Shown here: one piece after another, positions 18,130 to 27,492 of the stretch
Layout of the letters: the number at the start of each line of letters is the position of its first letter
Position numbering within the stretch: position 1 is the stretch's first letter
NCBI RefSeq assembly: GCF_002272015.1
Contig: NZ_NPBY01000043.1
Span: 50,966-114,965 of the forward strand
Reading direction: 5' to 3'
Origin: Paenibacillus campinasensis
GTDB lineage: Bacteria > Bacillota > Bacilli > Paenibacillales > Paenibacillaceae
DNA length: 64,000 bases
Program-made: the position numbers and the translations under genes
Notes under the pieces: generated by a model
The model's input: only the letters and a program-made list of their open reading frames with translations
Databases searched by the model: none
Told to the model about the DNA's origin: nothing

Positions 18130-18591
18130 TTAAAAAATGATGGCCAATCTGGCGCTGGCTACTTTAGCATATGGAATAGCGTGTTTTTTTCTGGCCGTCT
18201 GAACAACAAGCTCCTCATTCTCAAAGGACTCCAGCTTGCCTTCAAATTCCTTCAGCCCATCGATCGGCTCGTACAGCGTGACGAACACGTTCTTGCCGAC
18301 CGCCTTCACAATGTCCTCCTTCTTCTTGAGCGGACGCTCTGCGCCTGGAGAAGAAACCTCAAGAAAATAAGCTGTCGGGATCGGATCGTTCTCATCCAGC
18401 TTCTGGCTCAAATATTCGCTGATCAAGCCGCAATCCTCAATATCGATACCGCCTTCTTTGTCCACAAACACACGCAGAAACCAGCTGCTGCCTTCTTTCA
18501 CATATTCCACATCTACCAATTCAAAGCCGTGTTCGTCCAAGTATGGCTGCACCATTTCTTCCACAGTCGTTTTAATCTTCGGTGTGCTCAA
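18130..18591 (-). CDS. rimP: Ribosome maturation factor RimP
   Basis: Assembly factor for the 30S subunit. The 153-residue form starts [34 protein letters not shown] and has [38 protein letters not shown], the family core. TTG 18591 lies 9 nt after GGAGG; the nearby ATG is out of frame and hits a stop quickly, and the longer frame from 18741 runs through the promoter. It is the first gene of the rimP-nusA-ylxR-ylxQ-infB-rbfA-nrnA-truB-ribF operon. Confidence 0.95.
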   Translation of the reverse strand: MSTPKIKTTVEEMVQPYLDEHGFELVDVEYVKEGSSWFLRVFVDKEGGIDIEDCGLISEYLSQKLDENDPIPTAYFLEVSSPGAERPLKKKEDIVKAVGKNVFVTLYEPIDGLKEFEGKLESFENEELVVQTARKKHAIPYAKVASARLAIIF

Positions 18592-18631
18592 AGAACATAA
18601 CCTCCAACTTTCTTTTCCTATATACCAAAGA

Positions 18632-18659
18632 GTAAAGAGTGGGTCGCCCCACTCTTTAC
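18632..18659 (-). other. Perfect 12-bp hairpin with GCGA tetraloop in rimP leader
   Basis: The minus strand reads GTAAAGAGTGGG, GCGA, CCCACTCTTTAC: twelve uninterrupted pairs closed by a GNRA tetraloop. It lies within the leader between the promoter (18692-18720) and the rimP start (18591). It is followed by TCTTTGG, not a T run, so it is not a standard terminator. Roles as an RNA stabiliser or protein-binding site are guesses. Confidence 0.8.
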
Positions 18660-18691
18660 ACAACGGTTTTATCTCCATGATTACCAAAAAA

Positions 18692-18720
18692 ATTATAACA
18701 TAGTCTGGTAATAGTGACAA
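18692..18720 (-). promoter_or_regulatory. Sigma-A promoter of the rimP-ribF operon
   Basis: Minus strand TTGTCA (18715-18720), 17-nt spacer, perfect TATAAT (18692-18697), with TG two bases upstream of the -10. This is the best promoter in the window. The predicted leader is about 95 nt and contains the hairpin at 18632-18659. Confidence 0.85.
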
Positions 18721-18783
18721 GTATGACTCCTTGACTGTCAAGCCGCTCCGAAAAGCAGGAAGCGGCGGCTTACGTCTCGTTCA

Positions 18784-21700
18784 TTAAAACAGCGACAGCT
18801 GGTTGCTTTCCGGCAATCCGCGGAAGCAGCCCATCTGCGATAAAAGCTCCACGGCGGTTTTACTCGCCTTCGCCTTTTGCTGGAAATCTTCAACGGACAG
18901 GAATTCCCCGTACTCGCGAGCGGCAGCGATGTTGCGGGCCGCGTTCTCCCCGATGCCTTGCAGCGCGGAGAATGGCGGGATGAGCGAGTCGCCGTCCACA
19001 ATGAATTTGACTGCGTCGGACCGATACAGGTCGATGGACTTGAACGAGAAACCGCGTGCCGTCATCTCAAGGGCCATCTCCAGAATCGGCAGCATCCCCT
19101 TTTCCTTGGCGCTGGCCGAGAAGCCCATCTGCTCGATCTCCTCGATCCGGCGATATATCGCATCATAACCTTGGCAGCACAGCTCGATATCGAAGTCCTC
19201 AGCCCGAACCGAGAAGTAGGTCGCATAGTATTCAATCGGATGGTACAGCTTGAAATAGGCTGTCCGTACCGCCGAAATAACGTAGGCCGCGGCGTGCGCC
19301 TTCGGGAACATGTACTGGATCTTAAGACAGGAATCGATATACCACTGCGGAACTTTGCAGCGTTTCATCTCCTCGATCCATTCCGGGGTAAGCCCCTTGC
19401 CTTTACGCACGCTCTCGGTAATTTTAAACGCCAGGCTTGCGTCCATCCCGGCTTTATAGATCAGGAACAGCATGATGTCGTCGCGGCAACCGATCACGGT
19501 CTTGATGTTGCAGGTGCCGTTCTTGATCAGTTCCTGCGCATTGCCAAGCCATACGCCGGTTCCGTGAGACAGACCGGATATTTGCAGCAAGTCCGCAAAG
19601 CTGGACGGCTGCGATTCCACCAGCATCTGGCGCACGAACTTCGTGCCCATCTCCGGCACGCCGTAGGTGGCGACCGGGGAACGAATCTGCTCCGGCGTGA
19701 CGCCGAGCGCCTCGGTCGAGTTGAACATGCTCATGACTTTCGGATCATTCATCGGGATCGTAGTCGGATCAACTCCGGTCAGGTCCTGCAGCATCCGCAT
19801 CATCGTCGGATCATCGTGCCCCAGAATATCCAGCTTGAGCAAGTTCGCATCAAACGCGTGGTAATCAAAATGCGTGGTCTTCCATTCCGCATTCACATCA
19901 TCGGCCGGATACTGCACAGGGGTAATATCCTCGACCTCGATGTAATCCGGCACGACGACAATACCGCCCGGATGCTGACCGGTGCTCCGCTTGACGCCGG
20001 TACAGCCGGCAGCCAGGCGGCTCAGCTCCGCCCCGCGCCAGCGCTTGTGATGATCTTCCTCATACTTTTTGGCAAAGCCGAACGCCGTCTTTTCCGCAAC
20101 CGTACCGATCGTTCCCGCCCGGAACACGTTTTTCTCCCCGAACATTTCTTTCGTGAAATTGTGCGCGTGCGGCTGATATTCCCCGGAGAAGTTCAGATCG
20201 ATATCCGGAACCTTGTCCCCCTTGAAGCCAAGGAACGTTTCGAACGGAATATCCTGGCCTTCCCCCTTCATCATCTGTCCGCAGTCCGGACACGACTTGT
20301 CGGGAAGGTCAAATCCGCTCGGCACACTGCCGTCAAGGAACCACTCGCTGTGCTTGCACTCCGGATTGAGGCATATGTAGTGCGCAGGCAGCGGGTTGAC
20401 CTCGGAGATGCCGAGGAACGTTGCGACGACAGAGGAGCCGACAGACCCCCGTGACCCTACCAGATACCCGTCCCGGTTCGACTTTTTAACCAGACGCTCG
20501 GAGATCAGATAGTTGGCCGAGAAGCCGTATTTGATAATCGGCTCCAGCTCTTTTTCCAGCCGGGCGACCACCACTTCAGGCAGCGGCTCGCCATAGATGG
20601 ATTTTGCCGTCTCATAGCAGGTGTTGCGGATTTCTTCATCCGCTCCGTCAAGAATCGGCGTGAACAGTTTATCCGGGAACAGCTCCAACTCCTCGAAGCG
20701 GTCGGCCAGTTCGCTCGTGTTCTTCACGACGACCTCGTAGCATTTGTCCTCGCCCAGAAATTCGAACTCGGCCAGCATTTCCTCTGTCGTGCGAAAGTGG
20801 GCATCCGGCTTGCGAATATCCTTAAGCGGGCTAAAGCCGGTGATCCCGTGAATCGTAATATCCCGGAACAGCTTGTCCCGCGGCTCCAGATAATGCACAT
20901 TGCCTGTCGCGATGACCGGCTTGTCCAGCTTCTCGCCGATGCGGACAACTTTGTGAAGGGCCGTTTTGATTTCCTCCGGACTGCCGACTAGGCCTTTGTC
21001 TACCAGATGCATGTACATCGTCAGCGGCTGTATTTCAAGCACATCATAGAACTGGGCGACCTCTTCGGCCTCCTCCTCCGTCTTGTTGAGCACCGTTTCG
21101 AAGAACTCGCCTTTCTCGCAGCCGGACAGAATGAGCAGCCCCTCGCGCATCTCCTGCAGCCTCGATTTCGGAATGCAAGGCACGCGCCTGAAATATTCCG
21201 TATGGGACATGGACACCAGCTTGTACAAGTTCTTCTTGCCCGTCATATTCAAGGCGTAAATGCCGCAATGGAACGGACGTGCATTGGACAGATCTGTACC
21301 GACATAGTCGTTCAGCCGGTCCAGCATTTTGATCCCTTTCATCTTCTCGGCATCAGCCAGCAACCCGTTCAGAATGCCGGCCAAGGCAACGGTATCGTCA
21401 ATCGCCCGGTGATGGCTTTCCAGTGCAACCTTGTATTTGTCTGCCAGCGTGTTCAACCGGTGGTTTTTCATGCCTGGATGCAGGAGGCGAGCCAGCTCCA
21501 CCGTATCGAGATACGGGTTGTCGAGCGTCTCCATGCCCAGATTTTTCAGCGACGCCTGAATGAAGCCAACGTCGAACCGGGCATTGTGGGCAACAAGCAC
21601 CGCATCGCCGACGAATGCTACAAACTCCTTCATCACATCTTCCAGCTCCGGTGCATCCTTCACCATCTCATCGTTAATGTTCGTGAGCTGCTGAATATGG

Positions 21701-23100
21701 TACGGAATTCGTTCATGCGGGTTGACAAAGGTCGCGTACCGGTCGATCTCCTTACCCTCCTGCATTTTGACAGCGGCGATCTCGATAATTTTGTTCGCTG
21801 TGATCGACAGACCCGTCGTCTCGATATCAAAAACAACAAACGTCGCGCTGCTCAGTTCCAGCGGCTTGGCATTCTCGACTATGTTGACCGCATCGTTAAC
21901 CACGTTGGCCTCAAGACCATACATCATCTTGATGCCGTTCTTCTTCGCGTGTTTGGCCGCATCCGGGTAGGACTGCACGCCCCCGTGATCGCTGACGGCG
22001 ATCGCTTTGTGCCCCCAGCTTGCAGCTGTTTTGATGTACCGGTCAATCGGGGTTACGGCATCCATCGTGCTCATCGTTGTATGGAGATGGAATTCCACCC
22101 GTTTCTCAGGGGCGTTGTCTTTGCGGGAAGGCGGAGCCTGAACTTCAACCAGATCGGAAGGGATCATCACCAGCTCAGGCACCTGCATAAAGCGGTCATA
22201 CTCCACTCGTCCGCGCGCTTTGACCCATTTGCCATTCGCCAGCTGGCCAAGCACCTTCAGATCATCCTTCGTCTTGGCAAACATCTTCATCTGCAGCGAG
22301 TCGGTGAAATCCGTCAAGTTAAACATAAACAGTGTGCTTCCGTTCCGGAGTTCCTTCTGATCCAGCCCGAATATCGTGCCTTGAATCGTAATTTTCTTCT
22401 CTTCATCCTGAATTTCCTGAATCGGTACAGGCTGCTCCTTGATCTCATAACCGACCTGCAGGCGGACCTCGCCCTCTTCCTGCTCTTCGGCCAAGCTCTC
22501 GGCCTCCAGGCTGCTCATGAGCGCCTCAATCACTTCCCGCTCTTCCTGGCGTTTGCGCTGCTCAAACTCTTCCATGGCAGCCACATCACTTACGCCAACC
22601 TGCATCTTCACCCTGAGATCCAGCTCGAAGTACTTGCCAAAAAAGCGTGTGATCGCCTGATCGATCTGCTTCTTGCGGGCAAGCTCAAGCGACATGCCAT
22701 CCGACATCGTCAGCGTCAACAGCCCTTCATGGACCTCATATCGCGCTCTGGCCATCCAGCCGTTGACCGATGGGATCTCGCGGTGAACCCATTCAAGAAA
22801 CAATCCCCAATATTCTTGAACGATGTCGGCCTCATGAACTTGGCCTCCATATTTGAACACAAAGCTGATCTTGGCAATGTGGTTCATCTTCTCCTGAATT
22901 CTCAGACAGAAGGTCCGGTAGACTTCACCCGGAACCAGCTTTTCCTTATGAATCGTGATCTTCCAATCCTTGCTGGCGCGGCTGATTTCCACCTTCTCAA
23001 TCCAGCCGTCCAGGAAATAGGGTTCCACCAGACTGGCCGGGACTTCTCCCTGCTTCATCAGCAGTTCAAATCGCTTCCTTTTCTCTTCCTGTGTGCCCAT
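18784..23100 (-). CDS. polC: DNA polymerase III alpha subunit, PolC type
   Basis: Replicative polymerase of low-GC Gram-positives with built-in proofreading. The 1438 residues match the family (B. subtilis 1437). Domains in order: N-terminal domain, OB fold (about 230-320, ITIQGTIFGLDQKELRNG), PHP (RVEFHLHTTMSTMDAV, about 335) interrupted by the DEDDh exonuclease (FVVFDIETTGLS, about 420; HNARFDVGF; HRAIDD), the zinc-binding Cys cluster CLNPECKHSE...CPDCG (about 910-940), and the polymerase core with PDIDLNFSGEYQ (about 967). Start moved from 23118 to ATG 23100, since GGGGAGG lies between the two. It lies 50 nt after the proS terminator; no promoter is obvious. A short hairpin without T tract follows (18739-18770). 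Confidence 0.98.
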   Translation of the reverse strand: MGTQEEKRKRFELLMKQGEVPASLVEPYFLDGWIEKVEISRASKDWKITIHKEKLVPGEVYRTFCLRIQEKMNHIAKISFVFKYGGQVHEADIVQEYWGLFLEWVHREIPSVNGWMARARYEVHEGLLTLTMSDGMSLELARKKQIDQAITRFFGKYFELDLRVKMQVGVSDVAAMEEFEQRKRQEEREVIEALMSSLEAESLAEEQEEGEVRLQVGYEIKEQPVPIQEIQDEEKKITIQGTIFGLDQKELRNGSTLFMFNLTDFTDSLQMKMFAKTKDDLKVLGQLANGKWVKARGRVEYDRFMQVPELVMIPSDLVEVQAPPSRKDNAPEKRVEFHLHTTMSTMDAVTPIDRYIKTAASWGHKAIAVSDHGGVQSYPDAAKHAKKNGIKMMYGLEANVVNDAVNIVENAKPLELSSATFVVFDIETTGLSITANKIIEIAAVKMQEGKEIDRYATFVNPHERIPYHIQQLTNINDEMVKDAPELEDVMKEFVAFVGDAVLVAHNARFDVGFIQASLKNLGMETLDNPYLDTVELARLLHPGMKNHRLNTLADKYKVALESHHRAIDDTVALAGILNGLLADAEKMKGIKMLDRLNDYVGTDLSNARPFHCGIYALNMTGKKNLYKLVSMSHTEYFRRVPCIPKSRLQEMREGLLILSGCEKGEFFETVLNKTEEEAEEVAQFYDVLEIQPLTMYMHLVDKGLVGSPEEIKTALHKVVRIGEKLDKPVIATGNVHYLEPRDKLFRDITIHGITGFSPLKDIRKPDAHFRTTEEMLAEFEFLGEDKCYEVVVKNTSELADRFEELELFPDKLFTPILDGADEEIRNTCYETAKSIYGEPLPEVVVARLEKELEPIIKYGFSANYLISERLVKKSNRDGYLVGSRGSVGSSVVATFLGISEVNPLPAHYICLNPECKHSEWFLDGSVPSGFDLPDKSCPDCGQMMKGEGQDIPFETFLGFKGDKVPDIDLNFSGEYQPHAHNFTKEMFGEKNVFRAGTIGTVAEKTAFGFAKKYEEDHHKRWRGAELSRLAAGCTGVKRSTGQHPGGIVVVPDYIEVEDITPVQYPADDVNAEWKTTHFDYHAFDANLLKLDILGHDDPTMMRMLQDLTGVDPTTIPMNDPKVMSMFNSTEALGVTPEQIRSPVATYGVPEMGTKFVRQMLVESQPSSFADLLQISGLSHGTGVWLGNAQELIKNGTCNIKTVIGCRDDIMLFLIYKAGMDASLAFKITESVRKGKGLTPEWIEEMKRCKVPQWYIDSCLKIQYMFPKAHAAAYVISAVRTAYFKLYHPIEYYATYFSVRAEDFDIELCCQGYDAIYRRIEEIEQMGFSASAKEKGMLPILEMALEMTARGFSFKSIDLYRSDAVKFIVDGDSLIPPFSALQGIGENAARNIAAAREYGEFLSVEDFQQKAKASKTAVELLSQMGCFRGLPESNQLSLF

Positions 23101-23149
23101 GGCTTCCTCCCCCCGCATAACCTAAAACTTCAAACGAAAGATATGAATG

Positions 23150-23224
23150 AAAAAGGCTTCCGTCGGCAGCCGCCTATTACTCCTGTTGCCACAGAGCGTA
23201 AAGTCATACTGCCATCCGGAAGCC
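23150..23224 (-). terminator. Intrinsic terminator after proS
   Basis: The minus strand pairs GGCTTCCG with CGGAAGCC, with an inner GGCAG/CTGCC stem closing a long loop, followed by TTTTTCATT. It sits between proS and polC, about 90 nt after the proS stop. Confidence 0.75.
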
Positions 23225-23311
23225 AGCTCCGAATGCTAGTCTTCTTAAAGATTCAATGATTGAACCCGTGTGATCGGGACGAACAAGATCAATGAATCCA
23301 TACACTGATCC

Positions 23312-24769
23312 TTAGTACGCTCTTGCAAACAATACGGTATGCTTCGCTGCATCGCCGCACACGAGACATGTTGTTTTCTTCTCGCCTGGTTCAAACGGAA
23401 TGTTTCGGCTCGTCGCACCGGTCTCCTGCTTGACCGTGTCCTCGCAAGCCTCGGAGCCGCACCAGCCAGCCAGCGTAAATCCGCGCTGCTCTTCCATGCT
23501 TGCCTTCATCTCATCCAGCGTATTTACGGAATAGAAGTGATCTTCCATGAACTGCTTCGCACGGTCGTACATCTCCTGATGCACCTGCTCAAGCATCGCC
23601 TGAACCTCTTCCACCAGGTTCGCCTGCTGAACGATCTTCTTCTCTCCGGTGATCCGGGATACCAGAACGCATACGCCGTTCTCCATATCGCGCGGACCAA
23701 TCTCCAGACGAACCGGCACGCCCCGCATTTCATATTCATTGAACTTCCAGCCCGGACGAACGTCCGGATTGTCGTCAACACGCACCCGGATTCCGGCCGA
23801 TTTCAGCTCACGGAACAGCTCGTCCGTACGCCCGACAACGGCATCACGCGTCTTCGGCGGGCCGATCGGAATCATGATCACCTGCGTTGGAGCGACCTTC
23901 GGCGGCAATACGAGCCCGCGATCGTCCCCGTGAACCATAATCAGGGAGCCGATGAGGCGCGTGCTGACCCCCCATGAAGTGGTGTGTGCAAATTCGAGCG
24001 TGTTATCACGGCTTAAATACTGGATTTCAAAAGCCTCGGCGAAATTCGTGCCCATATAATGGGACGTTCCTGCCTGAACGGCTCGTCCATCCTTCATCAT
24101 CGCTTCGATGGAATAGGTATCGACCGCACCCGCAAACTTCTCGGAAGGCGTCTTCTGCCCTTTAATGATCGGAATCGCCAGATAGTTCTCTACAAAGTCA
24201 GCGTAGATGTCCAGCATTTGCATCGTTTCCGCTCTCGCTTCTGTTTCGGTCTCGTGAGCGGTATGCCCTTCCTGCCATAGAAACTCGCTTGTGCGCAGGA
24301 ATGGCAACGTACGCTTCTCCCAGCGCACCACATTTGCCCACTGGTTAATGAGAACCGGGAGATCACGATAGGATTGGATCCATTTCGAATACATATGACC
24401 AATCATCGTTTCCGAGGTTGGACGGATCGCCAGGCGCTCCTCCAGCTTCTCCCCTGCTGCCTCGGTTACCCACGGAAGCTCAGGATTAAAGCCCTCGACA
24501 TGCTCTTTCTCTTTCTGGAAGAAGCTTTCCGGAATGAACAGCGGGAAATACGCGTTGCGATGACCGGTTTCCTTGAAACGGCGGTCAAGCTCCTGCTGGA
24601 TATGCTCCCATATTTCGTAACCGTCCGGCTTGAATACCATGCAGCCCCGAACCGGAGAGTAGTCCATCAGATCGGCTTTCTTAATAACGTCGATATACCA
24701 GCGGGAGAAATCCTCCCCTTGCGGCGTTATCTCAGTCACAAATTGTTTGTTGTTGGCATCCTTCGACAT
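23312..24769 (-). CDS. proS: Prolyl-tRNA synthetase, archaeal/eukaryotic-type (short, no INS domain)
   Basis: Class II aminoacyl-tRNA synthetase charging tRNA-Pro. The 485 residues lack the roughly 180-residue editing insertion of the bacterial-type enzyme. Visible: motif 2 region VVRWEKRTLPFLRTSEFLWQEGHTAH, GTSHYMGTNFAEAF, motif 3 region WGVSTRLIGSLIMVHGDDRGLVLPP, and a C-terminal Cys4 set (WCGSEACED ... CLVCG) of the zinc-binding extension, ending in the typical aromatic FARAY. B. subtilis has the long bacterial-type ProS at this locus. ATG 24769 follows GGGAGG at some distance. It lies between rseP and polC with its own terminator. Confidence 0.95.
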   Translation of the reverse strand: MSKDANNKQFVTEITPQGEDFSRWYIDVIKKADLMDYSPVRGCMVFKPDGYEIWEHIQQELDRRFKETGHRNAYFPLFIPESFFQKEKEHVEGFNPELPWVTEAAGEKLEERLAIRPTSETMIGHMYSKWIQSYRDLPVLINQWANVVRWEKRTLPFLRTSEFLWQEGHTAHETETEARAETMQMLDIYADFVENYLAIPIIKGQKTPSEKFAGAVDTYSIEAMMKDGRAVQAGTSHYMGTNFAEAFEIQYLSRDNTLEFAHTTSWGVSTRLIGSLIMVHGDDRGLVLPPKVAPTQVIMIPIGPPKTRDAVVGRTDELFRELKSAGIRVRVDDNPDVRPGWKFNEYEMRGVPVRLEIGPRDMENGVCVLVSRITGEKKIVQQANLVEEVQAMLEQVHQEMYDRAKQFMEDHFYSVNTLDEMKASMEEQRGFTLAGWCGSEACEDTVKQETGATSRNIPFEPGEKKTTCLVCGDAAKHTVLFARAY

Positions 24770-24875
24770 ATCAATCGTGTTCCTCCCATAAATAAAACGT
24801 CGATGCCCCGCAGCGCTCCCGCGACCATCGCGTTATCGGCATAAGTAAAATACAGCTGCAGGTAAAATGTACAGC

Positions 24876-24919
24876 AAAAGGCACGGCTCGTAAAGCGGCT
24901 GGCGCCTCCAAGCCGTACC
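24876..24919 (-). terminator. Probable intrinsic terminator after rseP
   Basis: A 9-bp stem on the minus strand, GGTACGGCT with AGCCGTGCC (one T-G pair), is followed by TTTTG. The U tract is short, so partial read-through into proS is likely. The 24770-24875 leader of proS holds no T-box. Confidence 0.6.
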
Positions 24920-24931
24920 GGTGTGTCCTTC

Positions 24932-26206
24932 TTACCCGTTAATCAGACGCAATATATCATTGTAGGTGACGGCTATCATTAACAGGAACAGCATCGCAAA
25001 ACCTATGAAGTGGACCATCCCTTCACGGTTGGGATCAATCGGCTTGCCGCGCACGGCTTCCACGCCAAGAAATACAAGGCGGCTACCGTCCAGAGCCGGA
25101 ATTGGCAGCAGATTGAAAATGCCTAAGTACAAACTCAATATCGCAGCCCAATAGGTGAGCTGTTCAATCCCTTGTCTTGCAATTTGACCGGTAACCTCAA
25201 ACGTCCGCACAGGACCGCCAAGATCATCCATGGAGAAGCGCTCGATCAGCTGCCTGAATCCCTGGAAGATGATCCCGGTTGTATCCACCATCGCGGTACC
25301 GGCCCCCGTCACGGTCTCGATCGGACCCGCTTGCCGGGTCGGCAGCTCCGGTACAATGCCCACCTTGCCGCCTTCCTGTCCTTCCATCGCCCGAGGCGTC
25401 AAGGACAAGTCAAAGGTTTCCTCACCGCGCTGTATCGTCCAATCCATCGGCTTGTCCGTCGACGCCGAGATCAGCTCGATCATCTTCCGGTAATCCGCAC
25501 CGATCGCTGTTCCATTAATGCTGACAATAATATCGCCAACCTGCAAGTTCGCTTCATCCGCCGGCGCGCCTTTCGTAATTTCGCCGATTTTGACATAAGT
25601 CGGATTGTCGACAGGAAGCCCTGCCATCTGAATATGAAGCGCGAACAGTATAAAGGCCAAAATAAAGTTCATCAATGGCCCGGCAAAAATAGCAAGTGCC
25701 CGCTGTCCGACCGTCTTGCTGTTAAACTGGCGGTCTCTCGGGGCGATCTGCGTTTCGATTCCCTTCGCAACCGTCATCGCCTGCGGGTGAATCTCGTACT
25801 GTTGAAATTCGCCATCCACATCCAGGCGAACGGACAGTCGATCCACCATATCAATAAACTGAACTTCCCCGCGGATCACATTCTTCCGGTTATCCAGCTG
25901 ATCCAGGTAAATCTTCTTCACCTGATTCTCTTGATTGAGGCGGACCGCGATCGTCTGTCCGGCATGAATCTCTACCAGTTCCGGGTCTTCTCCAGCCATG
26001 CGGGCATAACCGCCAAACGGCAGTAGCCTTAGCGTAAACTGGGTTTCATTTCGCTTATATGAGAACAGCTTAGGGCCAAACCCGATCGCGAATTCCCGAA
26101 CCAGAATCCCGGCACGCCGGGCAAAATAGTAGTGCCCCCATTCATGTACGGTCACAATGACAAAAAACATGAGCACTGTCAGAAAGACGATCCGCACCAT
26201 TTCCAA
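24932..26206 (-). CDS. rseP: RIP metalloprotease RseP (site-2 protease)
   Basis: Membrane-embedded zinc protease that cleaves anti-sigma factors and signal-peptide remnants. The 424 residues have the zinc motif HEWGH (21-25) in the first membrane helix, a PDZ domain (GEITKGAPADEANLQVGDIIVSINGTAIG), and the second-site motif NLLPIPALDGSRL near the C-terminal helices. A loop between helix 1 and the second membrane segment is longer than in E. coli, as in other Firmicutes (YluC). The start is TTG 26206, 10 nt after AAAGGGGG; the internal ATG two codons on is less well placed. A weak TTGTGG-N16-GATAAT lies upstream. Confidence 0.95.
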   Translation of the reverse strand: MEMVRIVFLTVLMFFVIVTVHEWGHYYFARRAGILVREFAIGFGPKLFSYKRNETQFTLRLLPFGGYARMAGEDPELVEIHAGQTIAVRLNQENQVKKIYLDQLDNRKNVIRGEVQFIDMVDRLSVRLDVDGEFQQYEIHPQAMTVAKGIETQIAPRDRQFNSKTVGQRALAIFAGPLMNFILAFILFALHIQMAGLPVDNPTYVKIGEITKGAPADEANLQVGDIIVSINGTAIGADYRKMIELISASTDKPMDWTIQRGEETFDLSLTPRAMEGQEGGKVGIVPELPTRQAGPIETVTGAGTAMVDTTGIIFQGFRQLIERFSMDDLGGPVRTFEVTGQIARQGIEQLTYWAAILSLYLGIFNLLPIPALDGSRLVFLGVEAVRGKPIDPNREGMVHFIGFAMLFLLMIAVTYNDILRLING

Positions 26207-26335
26207 TTGATTACATCCCCCTTTTCCCGCTGAGAACGCAGTATGTCCTTATAGATTATCATTATTCTCCTATCGTCCACAAGAGAATCACAAGCTGACA
26301 GCTTTTTTCAAGGGAGATTGCAGGCCAGCTGAATT

Positions 26336-27475
26336 TCACAGCCTTGATGCCAGTTCACGGGCGGACTGATCAGCCTCTTCAATCGTCTCGAGCGCCGGGT
26401 TCGCAATCGTCTCATGACGATCCGTCACCTCTTGAATGATCTCTTCAATCTGAAGGAACGAAATTTCTTTCCGCAAAAAACGGGCAACCGCAACTTCGTT
26501 TGCCGCATTAAACACGGTTGGAGCCGTCCCCCCCATTTTACCACATTCATAAGCCAGTCTTAAACACGGAAACCGCTCCATGTCCATTTCACGGAAATTC
26601 AGCTTGCCTGCCTCCGCCAATGACAGCCTCGTCGCCGGAGATTCCCAGCGTTCCGGATAGGTCAGGGCGTACTGGATCGGCACGCGCATATCCGGGTTGC
26701 CCAGCTGTGCAATAATGCTCGAATCTCTGAATTCAACGAAGGAATGAATGATACTCTCAGGATGCAGAAGCACCGATATCCGGTCATACGGAATCTGGTA
26801 CAGCCAATGCGCCTCCATCACCTCAAGCCCTTTGTTAACCATCGTCGCCGAGTCGATTGTAATCTTCGCGCCCATCGACCAGTTCGGGTGCTTCAGCGCA
26901 TCCTCCACCGTCACATTCACCAGCTGTTCACGGGTATAGTCACGAAAGGAGCCGCCCGAGGCCGTCAATGTAATCCGTTCGATGTCCTCATGCCGCTCCC
27001 CGTTCAGGCACTGAAAGATCGCCGAATGCTCGCTGTCGATCGGCAGCAGCTTCACACCCTTCTCTTCAGCCAGCGCTGTGACCAGATGACCTGCTGTCAC
27101 TAACGTTTCCTTGTTGGCCAAGCCAATCGTTTTGCCTTCGCGAATAGCCGCCAGTGTTGACGGAAGCCCCATGCTCCCCATCACGGCTGTCACGACAAGC
27201 TCTGCCTCCGTACCCGCGGCAATCTCGACAAGCCCCTCCGAACCGTAATACAGCTGCGTACCAGACGGAAGCTCATGCTTGATGCGCTCGGCCAGATCCC
27301 TGGAAGCTACGGAGACTTTACTTGGCGCAAATTCGTGAACCTGCGCAAGCAAAAGCTCCGTATTGCCTCCCGCCGCCAACCCTTCAATTTGAAACCGTTC
27401 CCGGTGCTTCCTGACCACATCCAGCGTTTGCGTTCCGATGGAGCCGGTCGAACCGAGCACACTGATTTTTTTCAT
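26336..27475 (-). CDS. dxr: 1-deoxy-D-xylulose-5-phosphate reductoisomerase
   Basis: Converts DXP to methylerythritol phosphate, the committed step of the MEP isoprenoid pathway. The 379 residues start [21 protein letters not shown] (NADPH-binding loop), with [31 protein letters not shown] and the metal/substrate stretch [27 protein letters not shown] segment [16 protein letters not shown]. Start moved from 27493 to ATG 27475, 9 nt after AAAGGA. It follows cdsA closely; its product feeds the undecaprenyl pathway of uppS upstream. Confidence 0.97.
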   Translation of the reverse strand: MKKISVLGSTGSIGTQTLDVVRKHRERFQIEGLAAGGNTELLLAQVHEFAPSKVSVASRDLAERIKHELPSGTQLYYGSEGLVEIAAGTEAELVVTAVMGSMGLPSTLAAIREGKTIGLANKETLVTAGHLVTALAEEKGVKLLPIDSEHSAIFQCLNGERHEDIERITLTASGGSFRDYTREQLVNVTVEDALKHPNWSMGAKITIDSATMVNKGLEVMEAHWLYQIPYDRISVLLHPESIIHSFVEFRDSSIIAQLGNPDMRVPIQYALTYPERWESPATRLSLAEAGKLNFREMDMERFPCLRLAYECGKMGGTAPTVFNAANEVAVARFLRKEISFLQIEEIIQEVTDRHETIANPALETIEEADQSARELASRL

Positions 27476-27492
27476 GCTTCTCTTTCCTTTCA

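Noticed and set aside
18739..18770. Hairpin after polC (AAGCCGC/GCGGCTT)
   Set aside because: Plausible stem but no T run follows, so I did not call it a terminator; the rimP promoter lies immediately past it in the direction of transcription.
21007..23259. 750-codon open frame on the plus strand inside polC
   Set aside because: It mirrors the polC frame in a GC-biased gene, shows no domain, has no ribosome site and its protein composition (His/Arg/Leu-rich) is typical of an antisense shadow. The same holds for the long plus-strand frames at 18877-20454, 15038-16300, 8793-9851 and 7674-8789.
24770..24931. Possible T-box riboswitch upstream of proS
   Set aside because: Too short (about 160 bp, part of it the rseP terminator) and without the conserved T-box sequence.
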